NCBI RefSeq assembly: GCF_011601275.1
Contig: NZ_JAAOLY010000010.1
Span: 186,001 to 250,000, forward strand
Reading direction: 5' to 3'
From: Janthinobacterium lividum
Lineage (GTDB): Bacteria > Pseudomonadota > Gammaproteobacteria > Burkholderiales > Burkholderiaceae_D
DNA length: 64,000 nucleotides
Positions 26,306 through 35,412 of this stretch are shown piece after piece. Every line of letters begins with the position of its first letter. Position 1 is the stretch's first letter. A program made the position numbers and the translations under genes. A model generated the notes under the pieces. The model was not told the DNA's origin. It saw only the letters and a program-made list of their open reading frames with translations, and did not search any database.

Positions 26306-27637
26306 ATGCTGCCCACTTCCGCCATCGCCGCGCTGCGCGAAAAATTTCCCTTGATTACAGAATTGATGGCCTTGCAGCCCTTGAACTGGTTCAATCCCCG
26401 CATCGCGCCAGCGGCCGAGGGGCTGAACGACGTGGGCTTGACGGCGGCCGACGTGGCGCAGGCCAGCGCGCGCCTGGCGCGCTTTGCGCCGTATCTCGCC
26501 AAGGCGTTCCCGGAAACGCAGGCCAGCGGCGGCATCATCGAGTCGCCCGTCGTGCCGCTGCCCGCCATGCAGGCGGCGCTGGGTTCTGCATCAAGCATGA
26601 CAAGCGGTCAGCTGTGGCTCAAGCAGGACAGTCATTTGCCCATTTCCGGCTCGATCAAGGCGCGCGGCGGCATCTATGAAGTGCTGAAACACGCGGAAAT
26701 GCTGGCGCTGGACGCCGGTTTGCTGAAAGAGGGTGATGATTACAGCCTGCTGGCCAGCGACGCCGTGCGGGCGTTTTTCGGCCAGTATGCGATCGCCGTC
26801 GGCTCCACGGGCAACCTCGGCTTGTCGATCGGCATCATGAGCGCGCGCCTGGGCTTTCGTGCCACCGTGCACATGTCGGCCGACGCACGGCAATGGAAGA
26901 AGGATAAATTGCGCGGCCACGGCGTCACCGTCGTCGAGTACGCGACCGATTACAGCGTGGCCGTGGAAGCGGGGCGCAAACAGGCGGAGAACGACCCCAC
27001 CTGTCACTTCGTCGATGATGAAAACTCGCACGATCTGTTTCTCGGCTACGCGGTGGCGGGCCAGCGCCTGAAAGCCCAATTTGCAGCTAGCGGCGTCACG
27101 GTCGATGCGGACCACCCGCTGTTCGTGTACCTGCCGTGCGGCGTGGGTGGCGGCCCCGGCGGCGTGGCGTTTGGCTTGAAGCTGGCCTTTGGCGATGCTG
27201 TCCACTGCGTCTTCGTCGAGCCGACCCATTCGCCATGCATGCTGCTGGGCGTGCATACGGGCTTGCATGAAGGGATCAGCGTGCAGGAGATCGGCATCGA
27301 CAACCTCACGGCCGCCGATGGCCTGGCCGTGGGACGCCCGTCCGGCTTCGTCGGACGCGCCATGCAGCGGCTGATCGATGGCTACGCCACCGTCACGGAT
27401 GAAGAGCTGTACCGCTTGCTGGCCCTGCTGGAGCAGACGGAGCAGCTGCGCCTGGAACCGTCCGCCGTTGCCGGTTTCGCGGGCATTCCTGCCGTGCTGG
27501 CCGCGCCGCAGTATCAGCCGCACCTGGAAACGGCCACGCACCTGGTGTGGGGCACGGGCGGCAGCATGGTTCCCGAGGCGGAAATGGCGGCCTACGTGGC
27601 GCGCGGCCGCGCGCTGCTGGCGGCCGGCGCCGCCTGA
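26306..27637 (+). CDS. dsdA: D-serine ammonia-lyase (dehydratase)
   Basis: A 443-residue PLP enzyme from the ATG at 26306 (E. coli DsdA 442); an upstream in-frame ATG would add a 31-residue unrelated leader. The Schiff-base lysine is Lys118 in [16 protein letters not shown], at the same number as in E. coli. The phosphate-binding region SGxGN-like stretch reads [14 protein letters not shown], and [18 protein letters not shown] and the C-terminal [12 protein letters not shown] are family signatures. It converts D-serine to pyruvate and ammonia. No dsdX transporter is adjacent. The downstream LysR gene overlaps its stop codon. Confidence 0.96.
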   Translation: MLPTSAIAALREKFPLITELMALQPLNWFNPRIAPAAEGLNDVGLTAADVAQASARLARFAPYLAKAFPETQASGGIIESPVVPLPAMQAALGSASSMTSGQLWLKQDSHLPISGSIKARGGIYEVLKHAEMLALDAGLLKEGDDYSLLASDAVRAFFGQYAIAVGSTGNLGLSIGIMSARLGFRATVHMSADARQWKKDKLRGHGVTVVEYATDYSVAVEAGRKQAENDPTCHFVDDENSHDLFLGYAVAGQRLKAQFAASGVTVDADHPLFVYLPCGVGGGPGGVAFGLKLAFGDAVHCVFVEPTHSPCMLLGVHTGLHEGISVQEIGIDNLTAADGLAVGRPSGFVGRAMQRLIDGYATVTDEELYRLLALLEQTEQLRLEPSAVAGFAGIPAVLAAPQYQPHLETATHLVWGTGGSMVPEAEMAAYVARGRALLAAGAA

Positions 27638-28560
27638 TGCCGCCCGGCGCACCGCGCATGGCGACGCTGACGGCCAGCCAGTTCTCCAACCTGCACACGT
27701 TTCTCGTGGCGGCACGTCACGCCAGCTTCGCGCTGGCGGCGCAGGAATTGGCGCTCACGCCCAGCGCCATCAGCCACCGCATCGCGCGGCTGGAAGCGGG
27801 CCTGGGGCTGCGCTTGTTCGAGCGCCTGACGCGGCAGGTCAAGCTGACGCAGGATGGCGAACGCATCTTTGCCGCCCTGCAAATTGGCTGGGATGGCTTG
27901 CATGCGGCGCTGGCCGGCGGCGATGCGCTCACGGGCAGCATCACCGTGCATGCGCGCCCGTCCATCGCCCAATGCTGGCTGGTGCCGCGCTTGGCAGGCT
28001 TTACGGCGCAGTATCCGGACGTGTCGATCGATTTGCGCGTGGGCAATGATAGCGTGGACTTTCGCGCGGGCCAGGTCGACCTGGCCTTGCATTACGGCGA
28101 CGGCAACTTTCCCGGCCTCGTATCGCGCAAGCTGATGGGCGAATGGCTGGCGCCCGTGTGCAGCCCGGACTATGCGCGCCAGCATGGCTTGCAGGATGCG
28201 CCACACAAATTGTCAGGCGTGATGGTGCTGCACGACACCCTGGCCTGGCCCGCCTGCGCGCCCGATGCCGAGTGGCGGCTGTGGCTGGGCGGGCAGGCGC
28301 CGGAGGTGAGTTTGTCCGCGCGCAGCCTGCGTTTCGACCGTGCCGACCTGTGCGCGCAGGCGGCCATCCACCACGCGGGCGTGGCCGTGGGCCGGCGCCA
28401 GCTGGTGCAGCCGTGGTTAGATAGCGGCCAGCTGATCCTGCCGTTTGGCGGCTTTGCCTTGGCCAGCCCGCAGGCGTACTACCTCGTGCACAGCGGGCGT
28501 GCCGCGCTGCCGGCAAGAGTGCAGGCCTTGTCCGACTGGCTGCTGGGGCAGGCAATTTGA
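27637..28560 (+). CDS. LysR-family regulator coupled to dsdA (DsdC-like)
   Basis: A 307-residue GcvA/DsdC-type LysR regulator. The winged HTH is at about 12-70 (FLVAARHASFALAAQELAL, TPSAISHRIARLEAGLGLRLF) and the effector domain follows (ITVHARPSIAQCWLVPRLAGF; FRAGQVDLALHYGDGNFPG). Its ATG overlaps the dsdA stop (TGATG), so translation is coupled. In E. coli dsdC is transcribed divergently from dsdXA; here activator and enzyme are in one operon, which would give positive autoregulation. D-serine as inducer is inferred from context. A start seven codons later is possible. Confidence 0.85.
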   Translation: MPPGAPRMATLTASQFSNLHTFLVAARHASFALAAQELALTPSAISHRIARLEAGLGLRLFERLTRQVKLTQDGERIFAALQIGWDGLHAALAGGDALTGSITVHARPSIAQCWLVPRLAGFTAQYPDVSIDLRVGNDSVDFRAGQVDLALHYGDGNFPGLVSRKLMGEWLAPVCSPDYARQHGLQDAPHKLSGVMVLHDTLAWPACAPDAEWRLWLGGQAPEVSLSARSLRFDRADLCAQAAIHHAGVAVGRRQLVQPWLDSGQLILPFGGFALASPQAYYLVHSGRAALPARVQALSDWLLGQAI

Positions 28561-28603
28561 TACACTGCGCGCCTTGTTCAAGAAAGCGCACGAAGGAAGC
28601 ACC

Positions 28604-29419
28604 ATGCACGCATCATCCCCACTGACCTCCACGCCGCCACAGGAATTGCGCACGACTGCGCTGGCCTGCCTGCTCGAACCGGACCCGGCAACCAAGGTGG
28701 CGATGGTGGCGGCCATGGCCGAAGCGCAGCTATCTCTCGATGCGCATGCGCCTTTGGCGCCGACCGGCCCCGTGCCGGGCCGTCCCGAACGCCCGGAACT
28801 GGTGCCGCCGCGCCTCGTGGGGCGGCGCTCGATGATCACGCCGGAAGGGCGCGCCATGCTCGTGCACGCGCTCGCGCATATCGAATTCAATGCGATGAAT
28901 CTGGCGCTCGACGCGCTGTGGCGCTTCCCGGACTTGCCCTTTGATTACTACACGGACTGGCTGCGCGTGGCGAAGGAGGAAGCCACGCACTTTGCCATGC
29001 TGCAAGCGCACCTGCAGGTGCTGGGTCACACGTATGGCGACTTCCCCGGTCATGACAGCCTGTGGGAAATGGTCGACAAGACGCGCGGCGACGTGCTGGC
29101 GCGCATGGCGCTCGTGCCGCGCACCCTGGAAGCGCGGGGACTGGACGCGATTCCGCCGCTGCGCGCCAAGCTGGCGCAGGCGGGCGACATGGCCGCCGCC
29201 GCCATCCTCGACATCATCTTGCGCGATGAAGTGGGGCACGTGGAAATCGGCAACCGCTGGTATGGCTACCTGTGCGATCAAAGGGGCCTGGAGCTGCGCG
29301 CCACCTATGCCGAGCTGGCGCTGTGCTACGAAGCGCCCACCCTGCGCGGCCCGTTCAACCTGGAGGCGCGGCGCCGGGCGGGCTTTTCGGAACTGGAACT
29401 GTCCGATCTGCCCGCCTGA
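28604..29419 (+). CDS. DUF455 ferritin-like protein
   Basis: A 271-residue protein; GAAGGAAG precedes the ATG at 28604. The ferritin-like helical fold is suggested by repeated Glu/His metal ligands: LAHIEFNAMNLALDALW (about 90), AKEEATHFAMLQAHL (about 125) and LRDEVGHVEIGNRWY (about 208), the E...ExxH pattern of di-iron carboxylate proteins. DUF455 proteins are widespread in proteobacteria but poorly characterised; relation to MiaE-like hydroxylases has been suggested for such folds. It follows the LysR gene by 43 bp and may be cotranscribed. Substrate unknown. Confidence 0.85.
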   Translation: MHASSPLTSTPPQELRTTALACLLEPDPATKVAMVAAMAEAQLSLDAHAPLAPTGPVPGRPERPELVPPRLVGRRSMITPEGRAMLVHALAHIEFNAMNLALDALWRFPDLPFDYYTDWLRVAKEEATHFAMLQAHLQVLGHTYGDFPGHDSLWEMVDKTRGDVLARMALVPRTLEARGLDAIPPLRAKLAQAGDMAAAAILDIILRDEVGHVEIGNRWYGYLCDQRGLELRATYAELALCYEAPTLRGPFNLEARRRAGFSELELSDLPA

Positions 29420-29425
29420 ATCCAG

Positions 29426-32400
29426 CTAAGGGTGAGCCGTGATGCTGATGTGCCAGTGGCTCAGGTGTCCCGCCTCGATGTGCACTTTTGCCGGCTTGGT
29501 CCAGGCGCCTGCGCCCGGGATCTTGTCGGTGGAGGCGGCGGAAAAACGTCCGTCGACGAGGGCCAGCTTGATGAAGCTGGGGCCGATGTAGATGACGCGC
29601 GTGCTGGCCGGCGCCGCTTCCTGGGCCAGCATGGCCCGGTTCGCCGCGATCCACGCCTGCAGGGACGCCAGTTTCGGCTTTTGCGCGGGATTGGCCACCA
29701 CTTCCGCCTTCGCATCATTGATCAGCTTGTGAATGGCGGCGCCATCGTTCTGGCCGCCCAGCGCGTCCGTGTAGCCGCCCGCGCCGTCCGCGTAGCGCAA
29801 GTCGATCTGCTGGCCATCGCTGTGGCCGCTGTGGCCGAGGATGGAGCGGCCCGTTGCCGTTTGCGTCACATGCTGGCCGCTGATGTCGTCGAAACGGTAA
29901 GCCTTGCCCGCCAGCCAGGCTATGGCAAGGCGCGTGGCCCACGAATCGCCGCCAGCGTCACGCGTGCCGTAGCGCCGCGCCGCCAGCGCCGCCTCGTCGT
30001 TGGCCAGGTACAGGGGGATGTAGGCCGTGTCGCCCTTGAATTCCACTTGTCCCCCTTCGGCCGGGTCGGAGCTGGCATCGGCATTGTCGATGCGGCCCTT
30101 CAGGCGCACCGTGATGACTGCCTTCTTGTCGAGCTTGGCGCCGGCAAAGGCGGGCAGCACCAGGCTGGAAAATTTCACGCTGCCGGCAGTCTTGGTATTC
30201 GTCTGGGACAATAAATTCTCCGTGCTGAAGGCGGGATCGCCGCCGCCCGACGAGATGCCGATATTGACTTCCGTAATCGTCGCCGCCGCCGGCGTGTAGT
30301 GCAATTCCAGCGGCACGGTGTGCGTGGCCGTGGCCGCTCCCTGCGACACGGAGACATACGGCCCCGCCAAATTGCCCGTCAGCTTGATCGGCTGCAGCAC
30401 GGGATGGGCGGCCTGGTTGGGCGAAAGGAATTTTGCCTGCGTCACCTTCAAGCCCTTGCACGCGAGACCCAGTTCCACCGTCGTCACGGTGGCCAGGGCG
30501 CTGTCGCCGATATTCGTGGCGCTGACGTTGCCGCCCAAGCTTAACGCCCCATCCTTGGTTTGCTTGCTGACGTCGATGCACTCCGTCCTGACGATGGTGC
30601 CTTGCGTGAAGTGCGTCTGGTTGACGGCGCCCGTGGCGGCCAGGTTGACCCCGGGCAGCCCGGTCACGGCGTACGACCAGGTATCGTTGTACTGGCTTTG
30701 CGCCGTCGTGTAGGTGGGATATTCGGCCGTGCTGACGATGATTTTCACGCCCACGGTTTTCGTGCCCTTGGGTACGGTGAAGGCGATGGGCGAGGTGATG
30801 GTCTGATTTTGCGCGGCCGCCGTGGCCGTGAAGGTCTTGCTGCCCTCGTCATCCTGCGGCGTGACGTCGCCCGCGGCACGGGGGCTGGCGGGCACCGCGC
30901 GCGCGGGCGGCCCGGCGCCATCCTGCGTGACGCTGCCGGCCGCGTAGGTCTGCGCCCCGGCGCGCAGAGCCAGGCTAGTTCCATACGGATAGACGATGTC
31001 GACATTGACGTTGCTGCTGCTCTCAAAAACGACGGCGCTGACGCTGACCACGTTCGGGTGGACGAGGTCGTTCAAGGTCAGCTGGTAGGTATCGGGCAGC
31101 ACGCCATCGAAATGGAAGGCGCCCGTGACATCGACGACGGCCACCTGGCGCTGGTGATTGTTGTAGCCGGCCAATAGCATCTTCTTGCCGGCCAGTCCCG
31201 TGGCGTTGCCGCCCGCGGGCGTGCGCAACTGCCCTTGCAGCACGATGCCGGACTTGATGACGATCAAGGCATAGCTGGCCGTGAACTCGCCATCTTGCGA
31301 GACGAAATTGAGATTCAGGTCATAGCTGCCGTTGGGCAAGGATGCCAGCAGTTGCTGCATGGCCGTGGCACTGATGCTGAAGATGCCGCTGGCCGCATCG
31401 AACGTCCAGTAGGTCTTGAGGCTGACAGCTACGCCACCCGGAGTGGACAGCAGGCCGTCGCTGTCGTCCTGCAGGGCCATGGGGGCCGCGCCCACGAGGC
31501 GGAAGCCCAGGGCGCCTGGCTGCAGGCGGTTGTTCGGTCCCAGTCCCGTGATGGCCAGCACGGGCGCCGTGGTCGGCACGCTGCCGTCGTCGTTCGGCTC
31601 CACATAGGTTTCCACGGCCGTGGGCAGTTGCGTCTGGATCAGCAGGTCCAGGATGGTGATCTTGCCGCCCTTGCTCAGGGAAAATTGCGCGTGCTGGTCC
31701 ACGCCCGTGTCGCCGGGCGTGGAAAAGCGCAGGCTGCCGTCCTGCAGCAGCACGTCCGTGACGGCGCCGCTGGCCTTGACGCTGTCGGCGCCGTCGGGAA
31801 AGCCCAGCTCGGCCAGCGGCAGCACGACCACTTGCGCGGGCCGCACGGGGTCGAGGACGATGCCGTCGCTGGTGCTGAAGGTCCACGTCAACCCGGCGCT
31901 CTGGAAGGCGATGCTGCGCTCGATGCGCAGGGTGATGGTGTCGGCGGGCGTGACGGTGGCCCCCGCGCCGATGCTGCCGGCCAGCACGTCGCCATCGATG
32001 ATGGTGCTGCCTGCAGGCGTACTGTCCAGCACGGCTTGCACATTGCCGGCCGCTTCGCTTCCATTGTTGCGGATGCTCACGCGGTAAGTGTAATCCCAGG
32101 CCGTGCGGTTGACGCGCTGCTCGGCCACTTTTTCCAGCAAGGTGACTTCCAGGTCACCGGCGGCCTGGGTGGCGGTCGCGGCGGCGGCCAGCATGACCTT
32201 CGGCGCGGGCGGCTGCATGGAATTGTCCGGGCCGCCGCAGGCGCACAGGCTCAGTGCCAGCCCCGTGGCCAGCGCGGCGCCCGCCAGTTGCCGGCGCCGC
32301 AGGCAGGCCATGGCCAGCAAGCCCGCCAGCAGCAGCCACGAGGTGGAGGGCAGGGCGATGGCGGCCGCCTGCGTGATGCCCGTCTCGAGCGCGATGAAGG

Positions 32401-32800
32401 AGACGGGGTCGAGGATGGAAAACGGCTGGGCGCCGGGGCTGCCCGCGCCCAGATAATCGAAGGTGACGGAAAAGCCCGTGGCCGTGGCGCCGGGGCCGAT
32501 GCCGCCGGCCAGCGCCAGCGCGTCGAGGTAGCCGCTGGCGGGAATGGCGGGATCGGGCTGCACCAGCAGCAGGTCCCAGCCGGGTAGCGTGGAGGCGCTG
32601 TGCAGGTTGGCGTACTGGCCCACGCTGAAGAACAAGGTGAATTCCTCGATGGGCACGGCCAGGGTGGTATTGCTGACCGTATAGTCGTAGCGCCATTGCG
32701 TGCCGCCCAGCGATGTGGCCGTGTAGCCGATGCTGGCGCCGTGCGCGGCAGACATTGCGCACAGCAGCAGCGCCAGCAGCGCCTGTTTGATAAAGCTCAT
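29426..32800 (-). CDS. Large exported composite protein with LAS-type metallopeptidase signature
   Basis: About 1124 residues; GGAGGA precedes the chosen ATG. The signal peptide is about 1-23 (ALLALLLCAMSAAHGA). Residues 24-140 resemble the body of PEP-CTERM family proteins and end in a PEP-CTERM-like segment LPSTSWLLLAGLLAMACLRR (about 145-167). That is directly followed by a lipobox-like GLALSLCACGG (Cys188). Next come beta-sandwich CARDB/DUF11-like parts (YTYRVSIRNNGSEAAGNVQA) and a carboxypeptidase-regulatory-like part (GAFHFDGVLPDTYQLTLNDL). The C-terminal 150 residues carry GHSGHSDGQQIDLRY (His993, Asp1000) and SHWHIS (His1115, His1117), the H-x6-D plus H-x-H zinc set of LAS murein endopeptidases (MepA/VanY). 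Peptidoglycan or peptide hydrolysis in the envelope is inferred. An internal start at residue 164 would give a classical lipoprotein. Confidence 0.75.
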   Translation of the reverse strand: MSFIKQALLALLLCAMSAAHGASIGYTATSLGGTQWRYDYTVSNTTLAVPIEEFTLFFSVGQYANLHSASTLPGWDLLLVQPDPAIPASGYLDALALAGGIGPGATATGFSVTFDYLGAGSPGAQPFSILDPVSFIALETGITQAAAIALPSTSWLLLAGLLAMACLRRRQLAGAALATGLALSLCACGGPDNSMQPPAPKVMLAAAATATQAAGDLEVTLLEKVAEQRVNRTAWDYTYRVSIRNNGSEAAGNVQAVLDSTPAGSTIIDGDVLAGSIGAGATVTPADTITLRIERSIAFQSAGLTWTFSTSDGIVLDPVRPAQVVVLPLAELGFPDGADSVKASGAVTDVLLQDGSLRFSTPGDTGVDQHAQFSLSKGGKITILDLLIQTQLPTAVETYVEPNDDGSVPTTAPVLAITGLGPNNRLQPGALGFRLVGAAPMALQDDSDGLLSTPGGVAVSLKTYWTFDAASGIFSISATAMQQLLASLPNGSYDLNLNFVSQDGEFTASYALIVIKSGIVLQGQLRTPAGGNATGLAGKKMLLAGYNNHQRQVAVVDVTGAFHFDGVLPDTYQLTLNDLVHPNVVSVSAVVFESSSNVNVDIVYPYGTSLALRAGAQTYAAGSVTQDGAGPPARAVPASPRAAGDVTPQDDEGSKTFTATAAAQNQTITSPIAFTVPKGTKTVGVKIIVSTAEYPTYTTAQSQYNDTWSYAVTGLPGVNLAATGAVNQTHFTQGTIVRTECIDVSKQTKDGALSLGGNVSATNIGDSALATVTTVELGLACKGLKVTQAKFLSPNQAAHPVLQPIKLTGNLAGPYVSVSQGAATATHTVPLELHYTPAAATITEVNIGISSGGGDPAFSTENLLSQTNTKTAGSVKFSSLVLPAFAGAKLDKKAVITVRLKGRIDNADASSDPAEGGQVEFKGDTAYIPLYLANDEAALAARRYGTRDAGGDSWATRLAIAWLAGKAYRFDDISGQHVTQTATGRSILGHSGHSDGQQIDLRYADGAGGYTDALGGQNDGAAIHKLINDAKAEVVANPAQKPKLASLQAWIAANRAMLAQEAAPASTRVIYIGPSFIKLALVDGRFSAASTDKIPGAGAWTKPAKVHIEAGHLSHWHISITAHP

Positions 32801-33023
32801 GATCGTTCCTCCGTTGACTGGCGCCAAGCGTGCCCAGGCAGGAGGTCAAGCAGGAAGCGTTCCTGAAAATTTATCGTTTGTAAAACAAGGACTTGGCTAC
32901 AGCGCTCCCTTTGTTGCCGGGCGCACTGTCAAATATGCTGACAGTCCTGTCCCGGTGCCGGTCCAGGCCGTCCGCGTGGCTGGCGTTTGTTTTTTCAATT
33001 TAGAAATTTAATTAGCGTTAGCC

Positions 33024-33144
33024 CGTTAATATATATTTTTCAAAGTGACAAAGCGTGACAATAAATCAAAAAATAGAGTCCATACTGACTTTGCTGTAAA
33101 ACAGCTCCGTTAATATATTTTGCTGCCAGCCCGATATATTAACG
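33024..33144. promoter_or_regulatory. Three copies of an 11-bp element upstream of the lectin gene
   Basis: CGTTAATATAT occurs at 33024-33034 and 33108-33118, and its exact reverse complement at 33134-33144. The last two form a perfect dyad with a 15-bp spacer ending 25 bp before the lectin ATG. The surrounding 369-bp gene-free stretch (32801-33169) is AT-rich and otherwise shows nothing recognisable. The arrangement resembles a multi-site operator. Confidence 0.7.
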
Positions 33145-33169
33145 TCGATAACCCCATTGGAGATATAGC

Positions 33170-33613
33170 ATGACTGCATATGTAATCCAAAGCTTGCAAA
33201 ATACGAATCTGTGCATCGGCGTCACCAGCGCCGCGGCAGGTTCCCTCGTTACCCTGCAAGTTCTTTCTGGCGTCGGCGGCACGACTTCGCAATGGAATAT
33301 GGACCCGAATACCGGCTATATCACGCTGGCGGCCAACCCCAGCCTGTGCCTCGATGTACAAGGCTACGATGGCCAGCAAGGCCAGGTGATCGTCAGCACG
33401 ATGACCCTGGGCCGCACCAGCCAGTTGTGGAATTGGGTGGGCCGTGCGCCGAACATCTCGAACGTGCAATACCCGCAAATGGTGCTGGACAACGCCAACA
33501 ACAACGCCAGCCCTGGCAATGCCATCCTCGTGTGGCCATATAACGGCGGCCAGAACCAGAAGTGGAGCTGCCTTGCCGTGCCAGCCCTGAAGGCCATGCT
33601 GGAAGCGGCGTAA
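33170..33613 (+). CDS. Ricin-type beta-trefoil lectin domain protein
   Basis: A 147-residue single-domain protein with no signal peptide. Three R-type lectin repeats are visible with their QxW-like motifs: TSQWNMDP (about 40), TSQLWNWVGR (about 85) and GGQNQKWSCL (about 130), each preceded by the cysteine- and Asp-containing strand (NTNLCIGV, PSLCLDVQGYDG, MVLDNANNN). Such domains bind galactose or other sugars. The start is preceded by GGAGATATAGC. The gene is alone, between an AT-rich control region and a terminator. Without a signal it may act inside the cell, be released by lysis, or be exported by a non-Sec system. Confidence 0.88.
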   Translation: MTAYVIQSLQNTNLCIGVTSAAAGSLVTLQVLSGVGGTTSQWNMDPNTGYITLAANPSLCLDVQGYDGQQGQVIVSTMTLGRTSQLWNWVGRAPNISNVQYPQMVLDNANNNASPGNAILVWPYNGGQNQKWSCLAVPALKAMLEAA

Positions 33614-33648
33614 GGTTGTTTGCATGCTGACATGCCGGAAAATAAACA

Positions 33649-33679
33649 GCCGCGCCTGTTTGAAAGGTGCGGCGTTTTA
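33649..33679 (+). terminator. Rho-independent terminator after the lectin gene
   Basis: GCCGCGCCT (33649-33657) pairs with AGGTGCGGC (33665-33673) with one G-U pair and a 7-base loop, followed by GTTTTATT. It lies about 35 bp past the lectin stop. Confidence 0.8.
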
Positions 33680-34038
33680 TTCCGTTTCTTTTATATGAGG
33701 GTGCGCGCGATTACCTTGCGCCATTTTATGCGGACGGCCGGACGATATTTATTTCAAAGGAAATTAAAATAAATAAGATCTTGTTTTATTTCAATTCAAT
33801 TCCATTTCCTGTCGATATTTTTATATTGGCTGGAATATTCGCGCCCGTCACTTATTGATAATCCCGGCATGCCTGCTTTATTCACCTTGCCATTTCAAAT
33901 GCGCGCCAGCTGATGCATGGCTGAGTCTGTCAGCGCTGTCCTACCCGTCTTGTCGAAACTGTCTGATTGTATGCCTTGCGGAAACACGCGATGATCGTGT
34001 CCATGCTGCAACAGCCAACCAGTCCGACGGAGTATGCG
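33680..34038. other. AT-rich intergenic stretch without a supported gene
   Basis: About 360 bp of clearly lower GC than the window average. A 63-codon open frame (33667-33858) exists but overlaps the terminator and has no ribosome site, so I do not call it. I see no repeats or RNA structure with confidence. The composition, together with the AT-rich lectin upstream region, suggests the lectin block may have been acquired. Confidence 0.4.
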
Positions 34039-34269
34039 ATGCAAAAGCCAGACCAGTCTATCCACGTGAACAAGCCCTTCCTGCTGATTTGCCTGTTCAC
34101 CTTCTCGACCCTGGCGGCCACCTTGATGACTACGGGCGAGGCGCCGGCAAGCGATGCCGCGCCGGCGCCCGTGGCGCGGGAAGCGGGCCACGGTGCCTTG
34201 CCCGTCTGCAGCAGCGACGCCCTTACACTGTCGGCCCAGTGCCAGCCCCAGCCTGCGCGCCAGGCTTGA
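34039..34269 (+). CDS. Small single-pass membrane or exported protein, unknown
   Basis: A 76-residue frame from the ATG at 34039 with ACGGAG upstream. It has a basic N-terminus, one hydrophobic helix (PFLLICLFTFSTLAATLM, about 14-31) and an Ala/Pro-rich tail with two cysteines. Its last 47 bp overlap the 3' end of the convergent topoisomerase gene, which is compatible with a real but small gene. No family recognised. An earlier in-frame ATG at 33967 is less likely because it lacks a ribosome site. Confidence 0.45.
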   Translation: MQKPDQSIHVNKPFLLICLFTFSTLAATLMTTGEAPASDAAPAPVAREAGHGALPVCSSDALTLSAQCQPQPARQA

Positions 34270-35320
34270 CCGCGCCCTGCAGGCGCTGCTGCAGCAAGGC
34301 CAGCACGGCCGCTTCCTCCGGCGCCAGCGCCTGTAAATCATCCTGCATCTGCTGCCGCGCCCGTGCGCGCATGCCTTCCAATAAGCTGCCATCCAGATAC
34401 GATTCCAGCACGGCCGGGTGCACATAGCATTTGCGGCAGATCGTCGGCGTGTTGCCCAGCTTCTTTGCCACGGACTCGATCGCCTGCACGATGTTTTTCT
34501 TGGCTTGCGCATCGGAATCGACCTGTTCGAACGCCTGCAGGGCCAGCGCGGCCAGCAGGGTGCCGGACCAGGTGCGGAAATCCTTGGCCGTATAGTCTTC
34601 GCCCGTCACCTCGCGCAGGTAATCGTTGACGTCGCCCGAGCCGATGCCGTGGCGCGCGCCGTGCTCATCGACATATTGAAACAGTTCCTGCCCCGGCAGT
34701 TCGCGCATGCGCGCAAGCACCCTGGCCAGGCGCCGGTCGCTCAGGCGGATATCGTGGCGCACGCCGCTCTTGCCCTTGAAGTGGAAGGCCACGGCGCTGC
34801 CGTCGACCTGCACGTGGCGCGTGCGCAGGGTGGTCAGGCCGAACGATTTATTTGTGCGTGCATATTCCTCGTTGCCGATGCGCATCATCGTCAATTCCAG
34901 CAAGTGCACGATGGTGGCCAACACTTTCTCACGGGGCAAGCCCGGCAACTGCATGCCGCGCGCGACGGCGGCGCGGATGGCGGGCAGGGCGCGGCCGAAG
35001 CTGAGCATGCGTTCATATTTCACTTCGTCGCGTACCTGGCGCCAGCGCGCATGGTAGCGGTACTGCTTGCGGCCCCGCGCGTCGCGTCCCGTCGCCTGCA
35101 GGTGGCCATTGGCGTGCGGGCAGATCCACACTTCCGTCCAGGCCGGTGGAATGGCCAGTGCCTTGATGCGCGCCAGGGTGGCGGCATCGCGCAGGACTTT
35201 GCCATCCGCGTCGCGGTAGCGGAACTTGCCGGGCTTGCCCGATCGGGCGATGCCGCTTTGATGGTCGCCCGTGTAGCGCAGGCCGGCGGCGCGGGCCGTA
35301 GTGGTGGCGGATATTTCCAT
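34223..35320 (-). CDS. DNA topoisomerase IB (poxvirus-like)
   Basis: A 365-residue type IB topoisomerase, which relaxes supercoils through a 3'-phosphotyrosyl intermediate. The N-terminal domain has GLRYTGDHQSGIARSGKPG and PPAWTEVWICPHANGHLQA. The catalytic domain holds the basic active-site residues (RIGNEEYARTNKSFGLTTLR, KGKSGVRHDIRLSDRRL, KDFRTWSGTLLA) and the nucleophile Tyr299 in CRKCYVHPAVLESYLDG. The C-terminal tail of about 50 residues is Ala/Gln-rich. It is divergent from the DUF1232 gene. Bacterial IB enzymes are accessory and often linked to stress or radiation tolerance. Confidence 0.93.
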   Translation of the reverse strand: MEISATTTARAAGLRYTGDHQSGIARSGKPGKFRYRDADGKVLRDAATLARIKALAIPPAWTEVWICPHANGHLQATGRDARGRKQYRYHARWRQVRDEVKYERMLSFGRALPAIRAAVARGMQLPGLPREKVLATIVHLLELTMMRIGNEEYARTNKSFGLTTLRTRHVQVDGSAVAFHFKGKSGVRHDIRLSDRRLARVLARMRELPGQELFQYVDEHGARHGIGSGDVNDYLREVTGEDYTAKDFRTWSGTLLAALALQAFEQVDSDAQAKKNIVQAIESVAKKLGNTPTICRKCYVHPAVLESYLDGSLLEGMRARARQQMQDDLQALAPEEAAVLALLQQRLQGAVKPGAQAGAGTGPTV

Positions 35321-35412
35321 GGATATAGCGTACCTTGTACGCCGCGCACCTGCCGCGCCGTTATGCTAAGGTGCGCATTCGTAACGCCGTGCGCGGCAGA
35401 CAGGAGCAGCAG

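Noticed and set aside
33667-33858. 63-codon plus-strand frame after the lectin gene
   Set aside because: Begins within the terminator hairpin region, has no Shine-Dalgarno sequence, and lies in AT-rich DNA where its composition is as expected by chance.
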